A stretch of DNA of 5,733 nt from Reyranella sp. GTDB taxonomy: Bacteria; Pseudomonadota; Alphaproteobacteria; Reyranellales; Reyranellaceae. The notes under the pieces were generated by a model, which was not told the DNA's origin, ran no database searches, and saw only the letters and a program-made list of their open reading frames with translations. The stretch spans positions 1 to 5,733 of the forward strand of contig JAUXST010000210.1 in assembly GCA_030679805.1 (NCBI GenBank). Reading direction: 5' to 3'. Below are positions 1 to 5,088 of this stretch, piece after piece (position 1 is the first letter of the stretch; every line of letters begins with the position of its first letter). The position numbers and the translations under genes are program-made.

Positions 1-1
1 T

Positions 2-1126
2 GGCGGCCCCGTCGCCCATCTCGGCTACTTCCGCGAGGAGTTCGTCGCCAAGCGCCGATGGATCGTCGATCGCACCTACGCCGACATCGTCGCCCTCTGC
101 CAATTTCTGCCGGGTCCGGCGTCCAGCCAGGTCGGCATCGCCATCGGCCTGTCGCGGGCGGGATACGCTGGCGCCTTCGCGGCCTGGACGGGGTTCACGC
201 TACCTTCGGCGGTCGCCCTCGTGGCCTTCGCTTATGGTGTCGACGCCCTCGGTGGTCTCGGTGGTTCCGGTTGGCTACACGGACTGAAAGTCGCTGCCGT
301 GGCGGTCGTTGCCCAGGCGGTGCTGGGAATGATGCGCACGCTGACGCCCGATCGCGACCGGGCCACGATCGCCGTCGTCACGGCCGGCGTCATCCTCGCG
401 CTGCCGTCGGCCTGGACCCTCGTGGGCATGATCCTGGTCGGCGGCGTCGTCGGGACCCTGCTGCTTCGTGCGGAAGCGCCGACCGATCACGTCTCCTTGC
501 CGTTGCCTGTGAGCCGGCGCACCGGCGGCATCCTTCTGGTGATCTTCTTCGTCCTGCTCGCAGGCCTGCCCTTGCTGGCCGCCGGAACCTCATCGCATGG
601 CGTCGAACTGGTCGATGCCTTCTATCGCGCGGGCTCGCTCGTCTTCGGCGGCGGCCACGTGATCCTGCCGCTGCTGCAGGAATCGGTCGTCCCGCCCGGC
701 TGGGTCGGCAACGACGTCTTCCTCGCCGGCTACGGCGCCGCCCAGGCCGTGCCCGGCCCGCTGACGACCTTTGCCGCTTACCTCGGCGCCATCATGACGC
801 CGGGACCCAACGGCGTGGCGGGCGCCGCCCTCTGCCTCGTCGCGGTGTTCGTACCCTCCTTCCTGCTGGTCATTGGCGCCCTGCCGTTCTGGGAGGAGCT
901 TCGCCGGCGCAGCACGGCGCAGGCGGCGTTGCGCGGCGTCAACGCGGCCGTCGTCGGGATCCTGCTGGCGGCCCTCTACGATCCGGTGTGGACGGCAGGG
1001 ATCACCAGTTCCGCCGACTTCGCGCTCGGCACCGGCGCTTTCCTGCTCTTGTTCATGTGGAAGACGCCGCCCTGGCTGGTCGTCGTCCTCTGTGCGCTCG
1101 GGGGCGCGCTCATCGCTGCCCTGTAG
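2..1126 (+). CDS. chrA: Chromate transporter ChrA, 5'-truncated by window edge
   Basis: Inner-membrane transporter of the CHR family; characterised members export chromate from the cytoplasm and give chromate resistance. The frame is open from base 2 and gives 374 residues before TAG; full-length bidomain members are about 390-400, so roughly 20-25 N-terminal residues lie outside the window. Two homologous halves are visible. The first opens with GGPVAHLGYF (residues 1-10) and carries QFLPGPASSQ (34-43). The second repeats the pattern with FGGGHVILP (215-223) and AQAVPGP (247-253). Long hydrophobic stretches fill the rest. An internal GTG at 221 is not the true start, because the conserved first-half motifs lie upstream of it. 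The next gene begins 33 bp downstream with a strong ribosome site, so the two may be co-transcribed. Family assignment is firm; chromate as the actual substrate is inferred from the family. Confidence 0.95.
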   Translation, partial: GGPVAHLGYFREEFVAKRRWIVDRTYADIVALCQFLPGPASSQVGIAIGLSRAGYAGAFAAWTGFTLPSAVALVAFAYGVDALGGLGGSGWLHGLKVAAVAVVAQAVLGMMRTLTPDRDRATIAVVTAGVILALPSAWTLVGMILVGGVVGTLLLRAEAPTDHVSLPLPVSRRTGGILLVIFFVLLAGLPLLAAGTSSHGVELVDAFYRAGSLVFGGGHVILPLLQESVVPPGWVGNDVFLAGYGAAQAVPGPLTTFAAYLGAIMTPGPNGVAGAALCLVAVFVPSFLLVIGALPFWEELRRRSTAQAALRGVNAAVVGILLAALYDPVWTAGITSSADFALGTGAFLLLFMWKTPPWLVVVLCALGGALIAAL

Positions 1127-1147
1127 GCCATCCGGACAACCCGTTCG

Positions 1148-1155
1148 AAGGAGGG
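1148..1155 (+). promoter_or_regulatory. Strong ribosome binding site for the cytochrome-like gene
   Basis: AAGGAGGG ends 4 nt before the ATG at 1160. It is a near-perfect Shine-Dalgarno sequence and fixes that start. It also shows that the gene had, or still has, a functional translation signal despite the amber codon further down. Confidence 0.85.
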
Positions 1156-1159
1156 AAGC

Positions 1160-1657
1160 ATGTCACTCAAAGCTCCCTCGCTCGCAATTCTGGCTGGAGT
1201 TATCGCGTTAGCAATGCTCGGCTCTGGAAATGCCCAGGCGCCCGCCGGACCGCAAGGCGCGTCGCAAACCTATCGACCCGGGATCGGCGACCTGATGACG
1301 ATGACCGTGCAGCCGCGCCACACGAAGCTCGGGTAGGCCGGGCTGGAAAAGAACTGGGCCCAAGCCGCCTACGAACTTCACGAGCTGGAAGAAGCGTTCG
1401 AACGGGCGGCACGCGTTTGGCCCATGTACAGGAAGGTCAATATCGCCGAGTTGCTGGCGGCAACGACCAGGGAGCCGATGGAGACCGTGGCATCGGCGAT
1501 CAAGAGCGCCGATGCGGCCAAATTCGCCGAGGCCTACGGACGACTGACCGCGACCTGCAATGCCTGCCACCAAGCCACGGACCGAGGCTTCGTTGTCATC
1601 CAGGCGCCGAAAATTTCGCCGTTCCCCGACCAGGATCTCCGGCCATTGAAACCCTGA
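1160..1657 (+). pseudogene. Secreted c-type cytochrome-like protein with in-frame amber stop
   Basis: Read through TAG 1334-1336 (codon 59), the frame gives a 165-codon protein. Residues 1-27 form a clear Sec signal peptide: a Lys near the start, hydrophobic core AILAGVIALAML, cleavage after AQA. The mature part is mostly helical and charged, with a stretch at about 66-92 containing ELHELEEAFERAARVW. A single haem c motif CNACH sits at 133-137 near the C-terminus, a layout like class II (cytochrome c'-type) periplasmic cytochromes. Without readthrough the product is a 58-residue peptide lacking the haem site. The next ATG in frame (1424) would give a 77-residue piece without a signal peptide. 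Frame and composition are intact on both sides of the stop, so this is a single nonsense change, recent or a sequencing error, rather than old decay. TGG (Trp) or TTG (Leu) could each become TAG by one substitution. It lies 33 bp after chrA, probably in the same transcript. Exact function is unknown; electron transfer is inferred from the haem motif. Confidence 0.8.
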
Positions 1658-1720
1658 AGGAGTGCCGGCTGAGCGTCGACTCCGTCGCCTGCCGTCGATC
1701 GTGTAGGGTCTGCGCCGATC

Positions 1721-2797
1721 ATGAACGATTTCAGCTTTCTCATCCTTCTCGACGCCGCACTGCGCGGCGCGGCGATCGCGTTGCTGCTGATCGTTGCCAT
1801 CGCCACCCTGCGGCGCGGTCGCGGCCGGCCGGCGGCCTGGCTCGGCGCCCTGCTGGCAGTGGGCGCCGCCGCCTACGCGGTGTGCTCGTCGCCCGGGCCC
1901 CATGGCGATCCCCCGCTGTGGTTCGCGCCCGTGCTGGTGCTGTGCACCGGCAACGCCGCCGTCTTCTGGTTGTTCGCGCGTGCCCTGTTCGACGATTCCT
2001 TCCGGCTAAAACCCTGGCATACGCTGGTCTGGCTCGGCCTGGCCGTCTGGCCCGTGGCCCATGTGCTCGGCGCCGGCATCACGACGCATTGGCTGGTGGG
2101 CGTGGTGGTGCGCGTCGCGGTAATTCTGCTGGCACTTCTGGCCTTGGTGCAGACCGTTCGCGGCTGGGGCAACGACCTCGTCGAAGGGCGGCGACGCCTG
2201 CGCCTGTTCATCCTCATCGCCGTGGCCCTGCATATCGCCGTCACCGTCACGGTCGAACTCGTCTTCGGCCACGACCATGTGCCCCTGGCATTCCACGCGC
2301 TCAACTCAGCGGCATTGGTAGCGATCGCCGCCATCATCGCGGTCCTGCTGCTGCACGCCGACCTCGACTCCGTGTTGCCGGTCCCCGTCGTCGCGGAGGC
2401 GGCACCGCCCGGGGTCACACCCGCAGGGGACGAGCCGATCGACCCCGGCCTGCTCGCCACGCTCGAACGGCTGATGGCGATCGACCGGCTCTACCGGCAG
2501 GAGGGCCTCACCATCGGCGTGCTGGCAGGCAAGCTCGGGCTGCCGGAATACCGGCTGCGACGTGCCATCAACCGGGGGCTGGGATACCGGAATTTCAACG
2601 AGTACCTGAACCGTCACCGGCTGGCCGACGCCAAGCAGGCCCTGGTCGACCCGGCCCAGGCCGAGGTCCCGATCCTGACCATCGCGCTCGATTCGGGCTT
2701 CCAGTCGCTCGGCCCCTTCAACCGGGCCTTCAAGGGCGACACTGGCATGACCCCGACAGAGTACCGCAAGGCCGCCGAAGGCCGCAACGGCGCCTGA
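1721..2797 (+). CDS. Membrane-anchored AraC family transcriptional regulator
   Basis: The 358-residue protein has two parts. Residues about 5-30, 38-56, 67-90, 100-119, 123-146, 161-182 and 190-211 are hydrophobic, suggesting seven membrane spans. An Ala/Pro-rich linker (about 215-240) leads to a C-terminal AraC/XylS DNA-binding domain. Its first helix-turn-helix lies at about 263-308 (LTIGVLAGKLGLPEYRLRRAI). The second lies at about 316-350 and carries the family signature DSGFQSLGPFNRAFKGDTGMTPTEYRK in recognisable form. The expected role is sensing a membrane or periplasmic signal and controlling nearby genes from the membrane; the ligand cannot be read from the sequence. The start at 1721 has only a weak ribosome site (TAGGG, 1704-1708, 12 nt upstream), but the frame upstream holds no other ATG after the previous gene. 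Repeats just downstream, before the desaturase gene, are candidate binding sites. The DNA-binding domain is certain; the span count is by eye. Confidence 0.92.
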   Translation: MNDFSFLILLDAALRGAAIALLLIVAIATLRRGRGRPAAWLGALLAVGAAAYAVCSSPGPHGDPPLWFAPVLVLCTGNAAVFWLFARALFDDSFRLKPWHTLVWLGLAVWPVAHVLGAGITTHWLVGVVVRVAVILLALLALVQTVRGWGNDLVEGRRRLRLFILIAVALHIAVTVTVELVFGHDHVPLAFHALNSAALVAIAAIIAVLLLHADLDSVLPVPVVAEAAPPGVTPAGDEPIDPGLLATLERLMAIDRLYRQEGLTIGVLAGKLGLPEYRLRRAINRGLGYRNFNEYLNRHRLADAKQALVDPAQAEVPILTIALDSGFQSLGPFNRAFKGDTGMTPTEYRKAAEGRNGA

Positions 2798-2802
2798 TTT
2801 CC

Positions 2803-2832
2803 CGCCGATTCCGGAATCGGCGAGCCGTTTTT
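2803..2832 (+). terminator. Perfect palindrome plus T run, possible intrinsic terminator
   Basis: CGCCGATTCCGGAATCGGCG (2803-2822) is a perfect 20-bp palindrome starting 6 bp after the stop of the AraC gene. As RNA it folds into an 8-bp stem with a CCGG loop. A run of five T follows at 2828-2832, but 5 nt after the stem rather than directly, which is not ideal for an intrinsic terminator. The perfect dyad could equally be a dimeric repressor operator. It separates the regulator gene from the desaturase gene, suggesting separate transcription. Confidence 0.5.
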
Positions 2833-2856
2833 CACCAATCGCCACCGATTTTCACC
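2825..2856 (+). promoter_or_regulatory. 12-bp direct repeats at 20-bp spacing, candidate AraC-type operator
   Basis: CCGTTTTTCACC (2825-2836) and CCGATTTTCACC (2845-2856) match at 11 of 12 positions and start exactly 20 bp apart, about two helical turns. AraC family regulators are known to bind tandem half-sites at roughly this spacing. The repeats lie between the AraC-type gene and the desaturase gene, 64 bp before the desaturase start, and they are AT-richer than the surroundings. That they bind the neighbouring regulator is inference; no convincing -35/-10 pair was identified. Confidence 0.4.
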
Positions 2857-2907
2857 TTCGGCGCGATCCGGCCGCCGCGTCCTCCTAGGCATTGGGCACG
2901 CCTGATG

Positions 2908-2913
2908 GAGGGG
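2908..2913 (+). promoter_or_regulatory. Ribosome binding site deciding the desaturase start
   Basis: GAGGGG lies 6 nt before ATG 2920 and supports that start. An in-frame ATG at 2905 overlaps this site and has no comparable purine-rich sequence before it. The frame stays open far upstream, so length alone cannot decide the start. Confidence 0.65.
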
Positions 2914-2919
2914 CGGCCG

Positions 2920-4182
2920 ATGAACGAATTGTTGCAAGTCTATCTATCTGCCTGGCCCACGGTCTGGGCCATGGACACCGCTCGCTACCTTGTGGCGGCC
3001 ACGCTGATGGCCACGATCCTCGCCCTGTTCTGGCGGGCCGGATTGGCCCAGCGCAAATTGCAGCCCCGTGACGCCAACCCGGGCCAGAAGCGGCGCGAGA
3101 TCCTGGCCTCACTGCGCACAGCCTTCATCTTCTCACTGCTCGGCGCGATTATCGCGGTCGGCGACCGTCAGGGCTGGATCACGATCTACAAGGGCTTCGA
3201 CCGGGCGGGACCGCTCTATCTTGCACTATCGCTTGCCTTGATGCTGGTGGCCCACGATACCTATTTCTACTGGGCCCACCGCGCGATGCACCACCGCCGG
3301 CTGTTCACGTTGTTCCATCGCACGCACCATCTATCGCGCACGCCGACGCCATGGGCCGCCTATTCCTTCGCCATCCCGGAGGCGATCGTCCACGGCGCCT
3401 TCGTGCCGCTATTTCTCCTCGTCGTGCCAATGCACGGCCTCGGGCTGCTCGCCTTCGGCGTCGTGCAGATCCTGCGCAACGTCATGGGGCATGCCGGCGC
3501 CGAGGTGCATTCCGCGGCCTTCGGCCCGGGCCGGTGGCTGGGCTGGAACAACACCACGACCCACCATGACCTTCATCATGAAGCCGGCCGCTACAACTAC
3601 GGCCTCTACTTTCGCTGGTGGGACAAGCTGATGGGGACCGAGCATCCCGACTACCGGCGCAAGTTCGAGGCGATCGTCTCGCCGGGTACGGCTGCCGCAG
3701 CGCCGCTCGGCGCCGGACGCACCGCCGTAGGGGCGATCATGGGGAGCGTCCTGGCGGGCGGGTTCTTCCTCACCGCCGGCCCGGCCCATGCCGACGACGG
3801 CCTGGGCGGGCGCTGGATGACACAAGGCGCCGCCGCCATCGTCGAACTCGCGCCCTGCAGCGGCACGCCGGGTCTTTGCGGCACGATCCGCTGGCTGTGG
3901 GACGCGGTCGACGACAAGGGCCGGCCGCGCCTCGACGGCCAGAACGCCGACGCCGCACTCCGCACGCGACCGCTGATCGGCCTGTCCATCCTCTCCGGGC
4001 TGACACCGACCGCTGGCGGCGGCTGGACCGGACGCATTTATAATCCCGAAGATGGCCAGACCTATCGCGCCACGCTGCGCCGTGGCGGTGCCGATGCCCT
4101 CCTGATCGAAGGGTGCGTGCTGTTCATCTGCCAGAAGCAGGTGTGGCGGAGCGCCTCGGCGCTCGCGTCGGCGTTACACTGA
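2920..4182 (+). CDS. Sterol desaturase/fatty acid hydroxylase fused to DUF2147 domain
   Basis: The 420-residue protein starts with a membrane di-iron hydroxylase of the sterol desaturase (FA_hydroxylase) family. Hydrophobic spans are at about 21-41, 65-80, 97-117 and 152-181. The histidine clusters expected to hold the two irons are present: HDTYFYWAHRAMHH (112-125), HRTHH (133-137), H191 and H197, and HHDLHH (215-220). Such enzymes hydroxylate or desaturate lipids with O2; the substrate here is unknown. After an Ala/Gly-rich linker (about 254-267), residues 268-291 form a second hydrophobic stretch ending in the signal-peptidase-like AHA. Residues about 292-410 match DUF2147, normally a separate small exported protein, with Cys pairs 313/320 and 399/404. 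The frame is continuous, so this is a fusion and not two ORFs split by a stop. If the hydroxylase C-terminus is cytoplasmic, as usual, the hydrophobic stretch would carry DUF2147 to the periplasm. Regulation by the upstream AraC-type protein is plausible from position. Confidence 0.9.
   Translation: MNELLQVYLSAWPTVWAMDTARYLVAATLMATILALFWRAGLAQRKLQPRDANPGQKRREILASLRTAFIFSLLGAIIAVGDRQGWITIYKGFDRAGPLYLALSLALMLVAHDTYFYWAHRAMHHRRLFTLFHRTHHLSRTPTPWAAYSFAIPEAIVHGAFVPLFLLVVPMHGLGLLAFGVVQILRNVMGHAGAEVHSAAFGPGRWLGWNNTTTHHDLHHEAGRYNYGLYFRWWDKLMGTEHPDYRRKFEAIVSPGTAAAAPLGAGRTAVGAIMGSVLAGGFFLTAGPAHADDGLGGRWMTQGAAAIVELAPCSGTPGLCGTIRWLWDAVDDKGRPRLDGQNADAALRTRPLIGLSILSGLTPTAGGGWTGRIYNPEDGQTYRATLRRGGADALLIEGCVLFICQKQVWRSASALASALH
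3739..3792 (+). other. Internal signal-peptide-like segment with possible internal start
   Basis: Residues 274-291 of the desaturase fusion begin at an internal ATG (3739), run through a hydrophobic core (VLAGGFFLTAG) and end in AHA before Asp-Asp, a typical signal peptidase I site. AGGGG (3730-3734) lies 4 nt before this ATG, so separate translation of a 147-residue exported DUF2147 protein is possible. Against it, the segment has no Lys or Arg after the Met. The positive charge a signal peptide needs is supplied by Arg267 only in the fusion. Confidence 0.5.
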
Positions 4183-4184
4183 CG

Positions 4185-5045
4185 TCAGGCAGCAAGGGCG
4201 ATCGACATCGCAAAGCTCTCCGTTGCGCCCGGCATGATCGCGACCATGCCGGGCTTGTCGGCCAGCTCGCCGTCGAAGTCTTCGGGGCTGGCATGGCCCT
4301 GCCAGGGTTCGATGCAGACGAAGCCCGCGCCGGGCTTCGTCCAGATGCCGAGGTGGGGCATACGCGGAAAGGACACCCTGAGCGCCTCACCATAGACGAG
4401 GCTGCGGCTGGCGAGCCTGTCGAAGACGATGGCACCGTCCTCGAACAGGCTGTCGTGCAACACCAGGCGACGACCGCGCACCGGCGTCGGATACCGTGCC
4501 GAACTCAGCAGGCCGTCGATGGGCCGCCGGATCGGCGCGGGTTCGTCCTGTTCGAAGACGATCTCGTGCGCCGCGCGCGGCTTGCCGTAGGGCAGAGGCC
4601 AGCGCAGCGCCGGGTGGAAACCGAACGCGGCCGGCATGCGGCCGTCCCCTCGGTTCGTCACCTCGGCCGTCATGTGCAGCGCCGCCCCCTCGATCCGGTA
4701 GGTGACGTCGAGGCGGAACTCGAACGGATACTGCCGCCGCGTCACCTCGCTCGCCTCCAGGCGCCAGGTGCAGTGCGCTCCATCGGATGAGATCAGCGCA
4801 AACGTCGAGGTACGGGCAAAGCCGTGGCGGCCGATCCCGTATTGCGCGCCCGCCACCCTGATCCGGTTGCCCTTGGCCTCGCCGACGATGGGGAACAGGA
4901 GCGGCGCATGACTGGTCCAGAAGGCGGGATCGCCGCTCCACAGCAGGTCCGATCCGCCGCCGTCCTGCAAACGTACAAGCTCTGCGCCGACGGCCGAGAT
5001 TTGGGCCCCGAGCCCGGGGCCGGAGATCGAAACGATGTCGGACAT
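4185..5045 (-). CDS. Aldose 1-epimerase family protein (LacX-like)
   Basis: A 286-residue cytoplasmic protein of the galactose mutarotase superfamily, which interconverts alpha and beta anomers of sugars or recognises related sugar derivatives. No signal peptide is present. Family residues are in place: GRHGFAR with His74, FGFHPALRWPLP with His144 as catalytic acid candidate, and CIEPWQG with Glu246 as catalytic base candidate. The WSGDPAFWTSHAPLLFPIVG block (36-55) is typical of the LacX-like branch. Length is normal for the family. The ATG at 5045 is the only reasonable start, because an in-frame TGA lies three codons upstream on this strand; no strong Shine-Dalgarno sequence precedes it. 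The gene converges on the desaturase gene with 2 bp between stop codons, and diverges from the catalase-like gene. The sugar substrate cannot be inferred from context. Confidence 0.92.
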   Translation of the reverse strand: MSDIVSISGPGLGAQISAVGAELVRLQDGGGSDLLWSGDPAFWTSHAPLLFPIVGEAKGNRIRVAGAQYGIGRHGFARTSTFALISSDGAHCTWRLEASEVTRRQYPFEFRLDVTYRIEGAALHMTAEVTNRGDGRMPAAFGFHPALRWPLPYGKPRAAHEIVFEQDEPAPIRRPIDGLLSSARYPTPVRGRRLVLHDSLFEDGAIVFDRLASRSLVYGEALRVSFPRMPHLGIWTKPGAGFVCIEPWQGHASPEDFDGELADKPGMVAIMPGATESFAMSIALAA

Positions 5046-5088
5046 ACGGCATCATGGCCGGACGGCATTGCCGCGTGAAGGGGGAACC
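5046..5088. promoter_or_regulatory. Short divergent intergenic region, epimerase/catalase-like genes
   Basis: Only 43 bp separate the two divergent starts, so at least one promoter must extend into a coding region. The gap holds a direct repeat ACGGCAT (5046-5052 and 5062-5068, 16 bp apart) and a small inverted repeat CGGC-ATT-GCCG (5063-5073). No clear -35/-10 elements are visible. Confidence 0.4.
5078..5084 (+). promoter_or_regulatory. Ribosome binding site of the catalase-like gene
   Basis: AAGGGGG ends 4 nt before ATG 5089, a good Shine-Dalgarno match that fixes the start of the catalase-like gene. Confidence 0.75.

Noticed and set aside
1334..1336. TAG as pyrrolysine or another recoded amino acid
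   Set aside because: TAG is also used as the normal stop of chrA just upstream, pyrrolysine is not expected in this type of protein, and no readthrough signal is visible next to the codon.
1208..1903. A 231-codon minus-strand open frame opposite the cytochrome-like gene
   Set aside because: No recognisable motif, low-complexity Arg/Gly-rich composition, and the plus strand holds a gene with signal peptide and CXXCH.
58..4182. A 1374-codon open frame running through chrA, the cytochrome-like gene, the AraC gene and the desaturase
   Set aside because: Its first 950 or so residues are Arg/Pro/Gly-rich out-of-frame translation of recognisable genes read in another frame. Only the part from 2920 has domain motifs and a ribosome site. 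The long opening is an effect of high GC.
5004..5021. GC-rich hairpin GGCCCC/GGGGCC in the start of the epimerase gene
   Set aside because: It encodes the Gly/Pro/Leu residues near the N-terminus in ordinary GC-rich codons and has no T run or other regulatory feature; a coding by-product is the simplest explanation.
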